Positions 22,421-37,574 of a stretch of 64,000 nucleotides of DNA are shown in pieces. Below the pieces are notes generated by a model. It worked only from the letters and a program-made list of their open reading frames with translations, did not search any database and was not told where the DNA came from. The first letter of the stretch is position 1; each line of letters opens with the position of its first letter. The position numbers were made by a program, and so were the translations under genes. The DNA is from Dermanyssus gallinae (Eukaryota; Arthropoda; Arachnida; Mesostigmata; Dermanyssidae): positions 124,001 through 188,000 of the forward strand of contig QVRM01005974.1 of assembly GCA_003439945.1 (NCBI GenBank), in the 5' to 3' direction.

Positions 22421-23149
22421 ATGAGTAGCAGGTGTGACGAGTATGATTCGGGTTCTTTCCAGAAGATAAGTCAAAGGAAAGCATGCAGGTAAACCCGCTG
22501 CGTGAGCACCATAACATATATATATATATGTTTATATATCGTGGTCTCGCCGTGGATGTGTTCGTACATCGAGAATAGTGAACATTCAGGAAACTCTGCC
22601 TCGTCTTTAAATGACTCTCCTTTTATGTCCGTCGGACCTTTAGTATACACCAGATGTTCCGCAAACTGACAAATATTTCAGAGCCCTTACAGATATTCTG
22701 CGAGAAGCAACTGGAGTCGTGAACTTTTGGTGTACCTGTCCTTGGTTCAACGTTGTATGCCAGCCGCACGAATGTCAATACACGATGCCTCGTGGCCACG
22801 GACCTAATTGTCGGACCTTGATTGGTGAGTATCGCGCGTTGGTGCCGCCGTAACCACATACGGAACATAAAAATGCATACTGAAATAAATGAGCCAGAAC
22901 GGCAACCTTTAATGTAGATTCGCCGCTGTGGGTCCTTCACATATCTCATCAGCCCTATCACCCTTATATCTTTGTCGAATCCTGCATTGCCATTACGGAC
23001 ACTGTACCGGGAAATGTTCTGTTCTTTGCTGCGACAGTAGAAAAATATGGCCAGGAGGAACCCAGGTTCTGAGCATATGGTTAGAATTGCCACTCTTGGG
23101 GAGACAAAATAACTTGCCTATTTTTCGGATTCTTACGATGATCCCCTAC
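22421..23149. other. Unassigned sequence
   Basis: The minus strand is open for 156 residues (22623-23093) without a recognised domain. It lies upstream of a possible RT fragment on the plus strand. Confidence 0.3.
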
Positions 23150-23340
23150 GACGAATCCTGGAGCGCAAGGAGTCGGTTTGTGGGAAGGGTTGCTCTACGC
23201 GGATGATCTAGTTGACAGTTCAATGAGCCGCCTTGAGGGCTAGTAAACTCCCGCTGGTCTAAATAGACAGAGTAAAATTCACTATTATCGAACAACACAT
23301 AAATCTCTGTGAGTGCTGTAAAACGTCGTTTATGGTCCGG
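23150..23340 (+). pseudogene. Possible LINE RT fragment with YADD box
   Basis: One plus-strand frame reads GVGLWEGLLYADDLVDSSMSR before two stops. The YADDLV core is characteristic of RT motif C. No other RT motif could be confirmed nearby. Confidence 0.35.
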
Positions 23341-23794
23341 CCTTAGGCAGCCTTAACCACTTTTTAGTTTGTTTGAAATATACTCAGGGCTACAAATCAT
23401 TATAGTATCAATGTACACGCCCGCGAAGCCATGGGTCTAGCTACCGCAATACTTAACGGTACAGGAATACAAATAAAGATATATATAAACTTACCCATAA
23501 TGAGAGCACAATTTTACTAAACAAACACTTGAATCAAGGACTTTACTCTGATTTAAACAAAAGTATGACTTAGTTATTTGACAACGACCGCTTGCGTATA
23601 ATATATTACCATTCGCTACCCTTTCTTCCTGGGAAGTGCATTTGAATACATAACTACATTGCACACACGTTCAGATCGAAATATGTATATGATATACACG
23701 CGGATTCAGTTCCTGAACCAATACGAAATAGATATTCAATATCACATTTAGCGCCGCCCACTTGGCTGCCAATATACTAGATGTAGTTGCTGTC
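23341..23794. other. Unassigned sequence
   Basis: AT-rich, nothing recognised. Confidence 0.3.
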
Positions 23795-23975
23795 GAGCTT
23801 GGTGGCGTGGTGCATTCGCCTGCGCCTTGCGAACGAAGGAGACACATAGGTGCGCGGGTTCAAGCCCCACTGTTGCACATTTATATACATATAGGGGGGT
23901 CCGTCTATAAAGCAATGCGAAAAGCAGTTTCGTGTACGTTAAATTTTGGCCGAGAATCAGCCCGAAAAGGTTAGA
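23795..23975 (+). mobile_element. SINE family A, copy 1 (tRNA-derived)
   Basis: The A box lies in GGTGGCGTGGTGCATTCG and the B box GGGTTCAAGCC at 23856-23866. The body continues CCCCACTGTTGCACATTTAT, then GGTCCGTCTATAAAGCAATG and CGAAAAGCAGT. The minus-strand copy at 52915-53101 matches along the same length. The conserved non-tRNA body shows that this is a SINE and not a tRNA gene. Confidence 0.88.
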
Positions 23976-26339
<2,364 letters not shown>

Positions 26340-26446
26340 CTAAACGCTCTTGCATTCGGGAGGCCTGGGTTCGAAACCCAGACCGGCCACTCCTAAATTG
26401 GTCTTCATGGTTCCCAATTTATACAAGGTTAATGCCGGAGTGAATT

Positions 26447-26620
26447 CTTGCGTCAGAGGCTGTCGCTCGACATTCAACGAGGAAACGCAGCGTCTGTTCG
26501 GGGCACATTGTTAAACTGGGCTAACCCTGGGTTAGAGAACCCGTGATCACACGTTCGCGCGGAGACAATTGTCCACTCCAAAAAGCTAACATAGAGAAAT
26601 TATATAAATAAATGTATATC
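26447..26620 (+). mobile_element. 174 bp insertion inside SINE B, with 14 bp target duplication
   Basis: The 14-mer TGCCGGAGTGAATT occurs at 26433-26446 and again at 26621-26634, and the other SINE B copies have this site once. The insert has a 3' end rich in A/T (AAATTATATAAATAAATG). It may be the extreme 3' end of a LINE or another short retroposon. The size of the duplication fits target-primed reverse transcription. Confidence 0.8.
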
Positions 26621-26689
26621 TGCCGGAGTGAATTAAAAATCGACTATGATCGAAAAAAAACGGGGAGCACAGATGTCTCAATAAAAATA

Positions 26690-27845
26690 ATTCATTCATG
26701 ATTTATTCACCATAGAATTGGTAGTTACAGTCACAATACAACAGTATGGTCTGACATTATATAATCAACTCTGGCTGTTAGGGAGGTTCCAACAATTTCC
26801 TTACATACAGGCATGTGGTACCGCCCAATATCGGACTGTCCACAAAAACTACAAACGCATTCTTCAATGGTAAAACAATTTGGCTTCATGCACATAAAAT
26901 GGTGGTATCCGTGCCATGTCGTTCGGCACACAATTGTGCGATTCCGTTGGCGGCTTCCTTTCCATTTATCAGAACAAAATGCTGGGCCATCAGTGTAGTT
27001 TTCAATGGCAAACTGTATGTTTCTTGATTCTCTGAATGTTCGGTAGGAGTCCAATGCTTCTGTGTTGAACGGGACCTTGTTGAGAACCAAGTCTTCCGTA
27101 AGTGTTCTTTCTCCGCACAGTTCTAAGGCTAGTGTGGCAGATGCGTTTTCAGGCAGTCCCAATATGCGTTTGACAAAGCAAGACTTCACTCTATCTAGGA
27201 CTTTTAAATCACTCATTGTCAAATGCGGTGCTATGGCGGGTAGACAATATGTTATGGTCGGGAGAAGTTTGATTTTGAAACAGTTCATTGCTGTTTTTAG
27301 GTCTACGTCGCGTAGATCTCCTAGTAAGGTGATTGTGGCCGCCGCTTTTGCCCGTACTCCGTCAACATGTGTACTAAATGAGAGCCTTGGGGTTAGGATA
27401 ACCCCTAGGTAAGTGAAGCTGTTGACCACCTCAAGCACTCTCTCGTTTATTTTCAAGCGATGATCTCTAGCAGCATATGATCCTCCTCTGCTGAAACGCA
27501 TTACCTTTGTTTTATCTGTGTTGATCGAGAGTTTGTTCTGTTCACACCATTGTGCAGTCTCGTTGAGATAAAACTGAAGATGATTTCGGGATTTTGCTAG
27601 GATAACCAAGTCATCTGCATAGAAAGCGTGTGGGGCTTTGAGACCACGGAGCAGATCCGAGAGTCCAGTCACGTACAGAATGAAAAGGAAAGGGCTAGCT
27701 GAGTCTCCTTGGGCCACTCCAATTGTTTGTGTTACGGGTTCTTGTACGTAGTGATCGCCGTTTTTAATCGTTATGACGTTATATGCTAGAATGTCATGTA
27801 AAATGTTAAAAGTTGCTCCCTTTATGTCAAAACTTGATCGTAGAG
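26690..27845 (-). mobile_element. 5'-truncated LINE insertion, family Z, with 12 bp target duplication
   Basis: TCAATAAAAATA occurs at both edges (26678-26689 and 27846-27857). The same site occurs once, unoccupied, at 37243-37254 in the SINE B copy on the other strand. On the minus strand the element begins inside the RT domain and ends after a short 3' UTR with AATAAATCATGAATGAAT. There is no long poly(A). This is a clear case of a truncated retrotransposed copy. Confidence 0.87.
26731..27845 (-). pseudogene. LINE reverse transcriptase C-terminal part with zinc-finger end (family Z)
   Basis: This is the C-terminal part of a non-LTR retrotransposon protein, open for about 370 residues. Motifs in order: TIGVAQGDSASPFLFILYV (RT motif B), HAFYADDLVILAKSRNHLQ (catalytic YADD), NKLSINTDKTKVM, VNSFTYLGVILTP, then a thumb-like region. 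The C-terminal Cys/His cluster is YHHFMC, CVCSFCG, GRYHMPVC. RT motif A and the endonuclease are absent because of 5' truncation. The Met of the long frame (27885) and the following residues up to 27846 lie in the flanking SINE, so they are not part of the element. The open frame suggests a younger insertion than most LINE remnants in the window. Confidence 0.88.
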
Positions 27846-27885
27846 TCAATAAAAATAGATGGTGCATTACCATCCGACCTCCCAT

Positions 27886-28310
27886 TAAGTTAAGTTAAAT
27901 TAAGGATGGTGTCGAGTAACGCCGTTGAACAACAACAACAACCGCTACAACTTATGGGTATTTGAACATGTTGTTACCTGATCTCCAATCATTTTGCTTT
28001 ATTCGTCATTTGCACGTATAGTTTCTTTGTCGAAGGGCCACTTGGTTTTCAGTAATGTTTACTTTTGTCCCTCTCTCAAAAATAGGTGCCTAAATCAATA
28101 ATGTTTACGGTTCGGATTGATCTGACTAGTAATTTGGGTGGGAATACGCTGGTAAGTGGGAAGTGCTCCACCCTTGACTTAAGTGACATCAAAGCAGCCT
28201 TCTCTCTTTTCTCGCGTATATACCTGAACGAGAGCGTTTGAGGCCTATACTTTGAAGTAAACGGACAAATTAAAGAAAATCGATTTAGGAATATATAAAA
28301 CAATATAGCG
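27886..28310. other. Unassigned sequence
   Basis: It starts with a CAACAACAACAAC run near 27930. The rest is not recognised. Confidence 0.3.
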
Positions 28311-28625
28311 ATGACAAGCACGGCCTGGCGAGCAGCCGGATACAAGAGCAGACATTTACCTACGGCGTTCGCAGCCCACGGGTTTCATCACGTGTTATGC
28401 AGCACAGAAGAATTCCACATTCCTCAGGAGTGTTGCAGGCGCACGAGGTGCTCTGCCCAGTGCGATAGATACCACGCCGCAACATGTCCAGCAGTTCAGT
28501 CAATAGCTGAACTAGCAAGATGAGAGAAGACCCAATGACGTGAAGGAAGCACTAGTTCTATTTGATGTATATGTTTATAATTTTACCCAACCTGGGTGTT
28601 AATACACCATAATAATAATAAGTAT
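28311..28625 (+). pseudogene. LINE C-terminal zinc-finger fragment, family Z, copy 2
   Basis: FAAHGFHHVLC is followed by CRRTRCSAQCDRYHAATC and PAVQSIAELAR, a match in Cys/His positions to the minus-strand fragment at 3824-4096. After the stop, a short 3' UTR leads to a run of ATAATAATAATA near 28610, which may be the 3' tail. The RT part is missing. Confidence 0.6.
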
Positions 28626-28629
28626 ATAC

Positions 28630-29600
28630 CTGAATGCCCGTGATATTAGGGCTCGTGGCGGTGGACGTTTCTACGCGAATATAAGTCTCGTTGAGAGGCT
28701 TGATTTCCCGGACGTGAGGTCATTACTTTCTCTTTTCGAGATACAACTATGCAGACAAAACACACAGTATCCCGTCGTCGCAAACACATTGTCTCACTTG
28801 CGTCTATTTATTCGAGTTATTGTTCGCAAGCTGAAAATATCATTAATGTGCTTGGTGAGGTTCTATGGAGGTTCTAGGGTTGTGACCGACACCAGCCAAT
28901 ACATCTTAGCATTTTAGATGATTATATTGCGGACCTTGTCTCCGTCAGACTGACTCGAATCATTACCAAAGTCATTCGTCTACTATCCGTTTCTGCACTT
29001 GATCATGCGTGCATTAATGGCGGTACTACCCTTCTCACTTACGACGCTGTCGTTATCTCAACATTAATCTTCTCCGATCATTACTCTCTGCTCTGTCGTT
29101 CACTCTTCAAATCTACCTTTAATGCTGCTGCTGTACAGTATGCCCTAAAGAGGATGATCAAATTGATTTTTTGCACATTTAACTATGATCAGTTTGGCAG
29201 TAAACTAGTCACGACGGACTAGTCTGGTGACTTTATCTCCTGACCCTGATGGAGTTGTTGGAACCTTTAATTCTAAACTTTGCAAGGGAAAAATATATCG
29301 GCATGCTGATGAACGCTATCGACTTATCAGCTTAACTTTATTTCCTGCCAAGGCATTTAAACGCTGTGTCGCATGTTGACGCTAGTAACTGCCTCTCGCC
29401 AATTAATTTGGTTTTCGTGCAAAAAGGTTACCACATCCTCAAACGCCTTTTTCTAACAGCTTATCCTTGAGCCTAACTTTCAGAATAACGTACGTATTGC
29501 AACTGCTGTCGATTGCAGCAAGGTTTTCGACTGTGTGTATTTCATTGGCATTTTGATTTTGACCGTTGATTCTTTTGCATTAGATTAGGGTGTTTGTTGG
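28630..29600 (+). pseudogene. Decayed LINE: endonuclease C-end and RT start
   Basis: One plus-strand frame from about 28917 reads LDHACINGGTTLLTYDAVVI and FSDHYSLLCRSLFKSTFN, which fits the end of an APE-type endonuclease (D/H motif SDH). Later frames give QFGF-like and RIATAVDCSKVFDCVYF, an RT motif A (D..K.FD.V). Many stops and frame changes lie between these blocks. The order endonuclease then RT is the usual one for LINEs. Confidence 0.55.
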
Positions 29601-30100
29601 TTTTCAGGATTGGGCAGTTACTCTAACGGGTCAGTCGGCCTCATCCGGGCAGTTTTCTATGCGCCTTGGTCACGTCAGGAAAATGTAAGAGGAGCTTTCT
29701 TTCTCATTATTTATACCAATTTTACGCTACGGAGCCTAGATCGGGGCGATTTAGTTCTAAATGACATCATACTAGAGCTGTCTTAGAATATTACTTGCCT
29801 GAGCTTAGTCTTCACGTTTGACGTAGGTCAGCGACGCCAACTTACTCCCACATAAATTTTTCTTCGAAAATGTATTTCTTCCACGTAGTTTCGTTTTAAT
29901 CAGCGTCCCCTTCTATTACCCATTCAGTTTTAAATTCAATTAACTTAATTCGAGACAAGATTACTGCACTGTTATATGGTTTCCGTAACTTTATGTTCAT
30001 TATTTAAATTGGATTATCATTACCTTGAGAAGACGTGCTATTTGTTTAAATGCAGCATATACTGTTTGTTGTTGTATTAATAGTAATAAGTAATTATTAC

Positions 30101-30103
<3 letters not shown>
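29601..30103. other. Unassigned sequence
   Basis: Probably further decayed LINE sequence, but no motif could be confirmed. Confidence 0.3.

Positions 30104-30159
<56 letters not shown>
30104..30159. repeat. (TA)n microsatellite
   Basis: About 56 bp of pure TA flanked by TTACTAC and TTATTAC. Confidence 0.97.
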
Positions 30160-30162
<3 letters not shown>

Positions 30163-30714
30163 ACTACAATTATCAGGGGTATATATTTCTTTAATTTGTA
30201 CTTGTGTTATCAGCCCACAGTTGTGACATTCGAGCATGTCGAGTTCATTCCAGCAAGTACTATTTAGCTGCTTATCTCATGGCGCCGATTAAAGGAGCGG
30301 CATTGCCTTTATTCATTGTGAGAGACAGAAGCTGTCTCAGCTATTTGCCTTCGTTGCTTCCATTTTTCTGGCCAGATACCGAATGCATTTTGCTATCCCA
30401 CTGCTGACGAGTTTTCTAATGTTTCCCTAGCTACCGGTGCGATGTGATGAATGTTTTCGAGATCTGAGTATTTACGTCTCTTTTCCTGTTCGACGTGATC
30501 TGCTATCCATCCACATAGTACTGGCAGAGCTATGACTGAGATAGGAGGGAGCTACGGTGCAGGACACTGTAGCACCCCAGGCTAAGCATTTGCCGTGAGA
30601 CCATTATAGTGTGGTCACGCCATCATGTCGTTGTCATGTCCGAGACCCCGTGATTCCAGTTTTGCTGGCAACCTTGTTACCTTAAAGGCTCTTTTTTATA
30701 ATTTAATTTAACTC
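30160..30714. other. Unassigned sequence
   Basis: Nothing recognised. Confidence 0.3.
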
Positions 30715-31020
30715 CATGTACCTCAGAGGATCTAGACCGCAAGTATCGACCTCATTTATGCATGCTGCCCAAGAAAAGCGTTCGTAAATTTGAGCTCCTA
30801 TCCGGATAGCAGAAGGCATGCGGAAAGTGGTTGGGTCCAGCATGGTGCCTGAATATGGAGATGGCAGGGCTTTAAGCCAACCTTCACTAAAAACATCTCG
30901 CGCGGCTCTAAACCACTGTTTCACGGCGCGTGCGCAAAAGTGTTGGATATCTCTTGCTAGCTTTCTGTCTAGTCCTGCGCTGATGTAGGTGCTCCTCCAA
31001 AAGGCCGGGGTCCAATTTTA
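30715..31020 (-). pseudogene. LINE protein fragment following the RT domain
   Basis: The minus-strand frame reads AFWRSTYISAGLDRKLARD, VKQWFRAARDVFSEGWLKAL, PSPYSGTMLDPTTFRMPSAI and RIGAQIYE. The series W(L).ALP....G..LD....R...A.R.GA is familiar from invertebrate non-LTR retrotransposon proteins, where a Cys/His cluster usually follows. Here only CGLDPL remains of that cluster. It may belong to the same protein type as the fragments at 2.2 and 21.5 kb. Confidence 0.5.
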
Positions 31021-31175
31021 TCCTGATTTTACATTAAGCTTCCATTTTATGTTTGGAAATTAGCTGCTGAATGTCGTGGCTTATTAACGATGCTGACAGA
31101 AATCCAAACTGGTTCAACGAAGCAGCGTAACATCCCGGGCTAGGCCTATTGCCATCCTTAGGCTAAGTCCACACC

Positions 31176-32789
<1,614 letters not shown>

Positions 32790-33225
32790 GATACTTGTCT
32801 ACACTAGAGAGAGTGCAATTTCGGTATGACCAATATTGCAGCGCCAATAAACGCTTAATGAACCCGTCATGTACGCGCTGCAGCTGCGCCACACTTTTAC
32901 CACAGAAAAATGTCGTGACGTGTCCACGATATGTCTATTTTGGTACAACTATCGTTTTGTACTGTACTCTGTACATTTTACAATCCTTTAAAATGAACGT
33001 CTTCAAAAAAAGATTGCACAGACAAGTAGCTGCTGTTTCGGCAATATCTGCGGTATACAGAACTATTGTTCTGTTATTGTTGAACTAGTTGGCTATCAAA
33101 TATCACTCCTAGGTTTTTGTACGCAATCACGTCATTTATAGCGCCTCCATCCTGGTGGTACCTAGCATTAGGATTAGCCTGCCGTGCTGCATAAGAGCGT
33201 TATTCATCTGACACGAGGCTGTACC
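32790..33225 (-). pseudogene. LINE RT post-palm fragment
   Basis: Minus-strand frames read ARYHQDGGAINDVIAYKNLG and VIFDSQLVQQ, the V..YK.LGV.FDS.L motif. Further on, in another frame, comes LQRVHDGFIKRLLALQYWSY, the LQ..F.K.L motif near the end of LINE proteins. Stops and frame shifts occur between the two. Confidence 0.55.
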
Positions 33226-33689
33226 GTCCATGGTGCTACTTTGAGACGAGTAGAATTATGCAGAGTTAGTTTGTATGGGTGTGTGGTGTTACTATGCTGT
33301 TCAAGTGATAAGGTTACATGTAATAATTCCCCACATGGTTAATAACTAGAGCTAAAGTTATCTATATATGTACGCACTACATCGTAGTGGCAAGACATTG
33401 GTTTTTAAATATTTCCGCCCTTTATTCTGTAGGAAACTCTGTATGGGCATGCGCTGGCGAGCCTTTTGTGCAATTCACGGTCAATGCAACCGGCCTCGTG
33501 ACAGAGCCGTGGAAGAAGACCACAGAGCGCTCGTTTGAGTGAAAATATCGCCGTTGTATCCCACAAAGCGGCACAATTTTTGGAAATATCGGTTCGCTGA
33601 CGTACCCAACAACTGGGTTCTTCGCGTATTTTAAACTGATGTAGTTTGCTGTCGGAATTAGCAGCGTACTTATGAAGGATTTAACTGAC
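33226..33689. other. Unassigned, possibly 5' part of a mariner-like remnant
   Basis: It lies directly upstream of a decayed transposase. No N-terminal motif could be confirmed. Confidence 0.3.
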
Positions 33690-34125
33690 GCAAGAGTTCT
33701 AAGAGGGAATGGAAGTGTGAATGTACAAAAATGTCACATCTAGGGGCCGAAAACCCTTACGTGATTCACGAAAAGCCGTGACATTTGACACAATATGTGA
33801 TGGTTTGGTACGGCCTCTGCTCTAAGGGATCAATGAACCATGTTTTTTCACTCACCAGTGAATGGCGAACGCTATCGCAATATGATTCTTAATTGTCTTT
33901 GGCGGAACTTAAAAGGAATCAATGTAAGTAAAGTCTGGTTTCAACAAGATGATGCCGCGAGCCGCACAACCGATGAAGTGTCCCGAACCTGGCCTTCAAT
34001 ATATTGCGATTTAAGGCTAGAAGACTTTTCTGTGGGGTTTTTAAGGATTAAGGCGTGCGCAAATAATTCCATGGGCGTCAGTGGACTAAAGATCAACATA
34101 GAAGCTCTGTTCTTCGTTATGTGAA
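33690..34125 (+). pseudogene. Decayed mariner-like transposase, middle part
   Basis: Around 33730-33820 the plus strand reads MSHLGAENPYVIHEKP, then VMVWYGLCSKG. From 33862 it reads NGERYRNMILNCLWRNLKGI and VSKVWFQQDDAASRTTDE. This corresponds to WG.ENP.....P, V.VWCGL...G, V.GERY..M and WFQQDGA..H in mariner-like transposases, so the second catalytic Asp region is present. It has QDDAASRT in place of the usual QDGA..HT. The third Asp region is not recognisable. Confidence 0.72.
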
Positions 34126-34789
34126 TGAACCTGATTTATGTGCTAAAATGTTTGTTGTTTTGTATACAGCCTGTAGCAGCCAAAAAAATCACCACCTCAC
34201 GGGCTCAGTTTCATTTCACTGGGAATTGCAATATATCTATATTTAAATTAAACATAAAAATACAAATATTATACGTGTGTTTGTGCTTACATTATTTTAA
34301 AGGTCCCATAATACTTTACATAGACTTTATTTATACATTATTATTATTAAGTAATTTTGCTTACATCGTAACATTTGTGTAAAAATACCTACTATAGCTA
34401 CAGAAAAAATGCCTGCATTTTCCTAAGAACATACATCACATACGTCAATTTGTCATCTAGCGACACATTTGATTTTAAGAATTGGCGCGCCGAACCAATT
34501 TCGACACACTGCCGTACATGTTATATTTTGCACATAGCCTTACATAGATAACATATATAAATAAAACGCCTGGTGCGTCAGATTCCAATGTCTCGCAAAC
34601 AACATTATAAAACCCATAAACCGCAAATCTAGTGATAAAATGTCTATTTTACCTATCACTAAGTTTCCCATGGGTAGGGTTGTAAAGAAAAGCTGGCTGA
34701 CTTCCTTGCGCTTCGTTTTATGGGCGCCAATGAACTCGCATTAGGACTCGTAGGCGCGTCGAGCCATAAGTATACGAGACGGTTGCGGG
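34126..34789. other. Unassigned AT-rich sequence
   Basis: Nothing recognised. The 85-residue plus-strand frame (34125-34382) is of low complexity. Confidence 0.3.
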
Positions 34790-35800
34790 TCGATGTGTGA
34801 CGGCCCAGAACAAACATCCGAAATGCCGGCTTGATTCAATCGATGTTAGCCATGTTTCGAAAAAAAGAGCTTCTCCCAGGTTATCTGGATCCCGTAAGCT
34901 GAAGCTGACGGTGCAATCGTCAGGTTAAATTGTTTGAGAGCTGTCCCCACTGATAACATCTGCGGATTTTCGATTGCAGTGGCTGCGACAATTGCTTTCT
35001 TAGCTCTTTCCTCGACGTGCGCAGAGAATGATCTTCCAGTGATTGAAATTGTTAGGCTTAGATAAATAAAATAATCAACAACCTGCAGGGTTCACCATCT
35101 AAACAAACTGCGTCGGACCGACAGAGCCTGCCCCCGTTTCGAAACTTTGTGCCTACAGTTTTATTAGATTTGTTGATTTCAAGTTCGACGTCAGTAACAT
35201 AGTTGCTGAGAGTTGTCAGCGCTTGTTGAAAATGAAGTGTACTCTTGCAATACACCACGAGATCGTCCGCATACAGAATCGGCTTCACAAATTGGTTTTG
35301 TTGTTTGATGTGCAAAAAGACGTAATTAATGAGAACAGAAAATACCAGACCATTTAGAATGTCTTCTTGAGCAAATACCGTTGTCTGCTCGACGCCCTCT
35401 CTTTCAGTGACTCCATCTGCCACGATTATAGAATTCTTCTGCAAGATATCTCTGACTACGTCTAGTATATTATGCGCCACTCCTTGTAGTGCCAGTTTCG
35501 TCAAAACATTTTTTTGTAAAAATTCCGGTGCATACGTACCGCTTTCGTTGTCTGAGTGTTTCTTTAATATCTTTTATTGGGAGCTTCTAAGCCGTCATCG
35601 TCGACCTTCTAGCCCAAAATCCATGCTGTTCATCAAGGAAAGCATTACAGCACTCATGGTAGAAGCTTAAGCGCCGTACAAATATGCTAGACACAAGCTT
35701 GTATATGCGATTATTCTCCAAAACGTTGAGTTACGGGGGTCCCCTTACCTTTGGGAATAACTACTATTATACGCTCTCTCCCACTTTTCCCGCAGAGTCT
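34790..35800 (-). pseudogene. Decayed LINE reverse transcriptase
   Basis: Minus strand, in order: IIVVIPKGKGTP near 35770; NNRIYKLVSSIFVRRLSFYH near 35690; FLDEQHGFWARRSTMTA near 35640; then after frame changes the open frame 35058-35504 with KLALQGVAHNILD, LVFSVLINYVFL and KPILYADDLVVYCKS (YADD intact). After a stop, SFSAHVEERAKKAIVAATAI and TIAPSASAYGIQITWE follow. The full finger, palm and thumb order of a non-LTR RT is thus visible. Several stops and shifts prevent any product. Confidence 0.8.
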
Positions 35801-36109
35801 CTATGAGCTCGACGTCCTCGGGCAGCCAACACGAGTGGAGACCAGGGACTTCGTTCGGGATTGTATCGCTCGAGCTCAGGTTCGCACGGAAATGAGCTTG
35901 GAGTTTATCGGGCTCTACCGCACAGAACGAGCGGACGACTCTAGAGTATTGCTACCATTTGGGTCGGGTTGAGCACTCTCATATTTTTTTTAATATTATA
36001 AAAGGATGTTTCATATATACAGATCACTGGGCGTAGAAGGCGTTAAGGGCGCGCACGAGCCGTTATGGGTAAATATTAGCTACCTTGGCCGATTTAGCAA
36101 CAGTCTTGG
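35801..36109. other. Unassigned sequence between two LINE fragments
   Basis: Nothing certain. It may hold upstream parts of the LINE on the minus strand. Confidence 0.3.
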
Positions 36110-36640
36110 CCTTCACTATTGCACCTGAACGAGTATTCGTTTCGTGAATGTCGAATAGCTCCTCGAAACGGTCCGGAGGTTTCCTCAGGTCTTGGTAATA
36201 CCTAAGATTCGCTTCGCGTAGTTGATCACGAACAGACGGCAGAATGACAGTTGATCCTGTCCGAAGTCAGATTCTCCAGATTGCGATCCTGGGCATTTGG
36301 TAGACGCTCCATATCCCTGCTGTAGAGCAGCGACCAGGCCTGTGATCCGTGCATGATAACTGGTCGCACCAGTCCGTTGTATAGCTACAGGTACGGCCGC
36401 GGCTTTGATAGTGCAAAGGCCCAAAGTATCTAGTTTGTCAGCTTGGAGGACTTCTTAAAAATCTCGGTTACATGGTCTCGAAAATCAAGAGCAAATCCGA
36501 AATACACACAGCGAGACCCTGTATCGTAGTATTCGCAGCAAGTTACAGTCCTCCCATGTGGTAGAGAAATTTTGGCTTGACACGACAGACCGACCTGGTC
36601 GACGAAACCTGTCACCCCCGTCAGGACGTCCTGCACCGCG
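36110..36640 (-). pseudogene. LINE RT C-terminal fragment
   Basis: Minus-strand frames read RCVYFGFALDFRDHVTEIFK, close to the LGV..D..L.F..H motif. Then, after a stop, comes a stretch including YNGLVRPVIMHGSQAWSLLY, close to L...LVRP.LEYGS.VW.P. These are signature regions after the RT palm. No YADD box remains. Confidence 0.6.
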
Positions 36641-37204
36641 CGATTGCGCTGTGTTCGGTACCGCTCGAGCGGTTGTCGTCTCTCTTGTATCCAGGTTCTC
36701 TCCTATGACTTTGAGGTTTCTCTCCCTGTTCTACTGTTTCTCTTTAGTTCTCTTCCCACATTGCTCGCAGAGAGATAACCACAAAAGGCTGTCTCGCAAG
36801 GTCTCTCGGAGCCAGTCCTGCTCTGTGATCTCTCCTTTGTCTAAAGTTTGAAGAGTTCTCCCTTGGTCTCCATGCTAGCTTCGCGCCGAGCTCGACCCCT
36901 TTTCCTCTATTGGGATTGTTAACTTGTCAGTCTTCCGCGTCCGATATCTCTATATTTTTTGCTGATTAACCCCGCCAATCAATATGGCCACCTAAGGTGG
37001 CCGCACAAGATTGCTGCCGCCACTTCTGACCGGTACCTATATGGCGACACCGCGTGCCCTGTTCTAACAACCGAAATGCAAGTGCAGGTTCATCACACGC
37101 CTATCTTTAACGAGCGCGACCCTCACTAGTATTTAGAGGGATGATGGGGACTGAGCACAGTACATTTGTAGGTGAAATTGTACAATTTCGCCAACCAATT
37201 GGTT
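36641..37204. other. Unassigned, with CT-rich part
   Basis: A CT-rich stretch covers about 36665-36850. No gene recognised. Confidence 0.3.
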
Positions 37205-37432
37205 CGTTTTTTTTAATGGGGGTTGGATGGTAATGCACCATATATTTTTATTGAGACATCTGTGCTCCCCGATTTTTTTGCGGTCATGATCAATTTTTAA
37301 TCTTCTTTGGCATTCACCTTGTTAAATTGGGAACCATGAAAACCAATTTAGGAGTGGCCGGCCTGGGTCTCGAGCACAGACCTCCCGAATGCAAGGCAAA
37401 GGCTTTTAAGCCACTAAGCCATCTTGCTCAGT
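37205..37432 (-). mobile_element. SINE family B, copy 3 (long-tail form, uninterrupted)
   Basis: Read on the complement: head with TGGCTTAGTGGC, CATTCGGGAGG, a B-box region diverged to GTGCTCGAGACC, body GGCCACTCCTAAATTGG, then AGATTAAAAATTGATCATGA, CGGGGAGCACAGATGTCTCA, ATAAAAATATATGGTGCATT and ACCATCC. It shares the long tail with the 26.3 kb copy. The unoccupied LINE target site is at 37243-37254. Confidence 0.85.
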
Positions 37433-37574
37433 TTCGTCGTCGTCGTTATGATCGCGGATGCGGAGCCGAAGGTCTTTAAGAAACCGGGTGAGTTCACATG
37501 TAGATAAGAACATCGAAATCGCGCAAGACACACACACCAACACCATGCTTCAGGTCTCACGCCACCACCGCTAG

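Larger units (their letters stand above)
26340..27885 (+). mobile_element. SINE family B, copy 2 (long-tail form), carrying two nested insertions
   Basis: Host SINE segments in order: the B-box part of the head with CATTCGGGAGG and GGGTTCGAAACCC; the body ACCGGCCACTCCTAAATTGG and AATGCCGGAGTGAATT; then AATTAAAAATCGACTATGATCG, CGGGGAGCACAGATGTCTCA and finally GATGGTGCATTACCATCC at 27858-27875. The same series without interruption occurs on the minus strand at 37205-37432. The first part of the tRNA-like head is missing here. Confidence 0.82.

Noticed and set aside
23795..23870. Apparent tRNA gene
   Set aside because: A and B boxes are present, but the sequence continues into a non-tRNA body shared with 52915-53101, and no full cloverleaf could be drawn.
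27846..27885. Met at 27885 as the start of the RT protein
   Set aside because: The first residues lie in the flanking SINE, outside the target duplication, so the long frame starts by chance.
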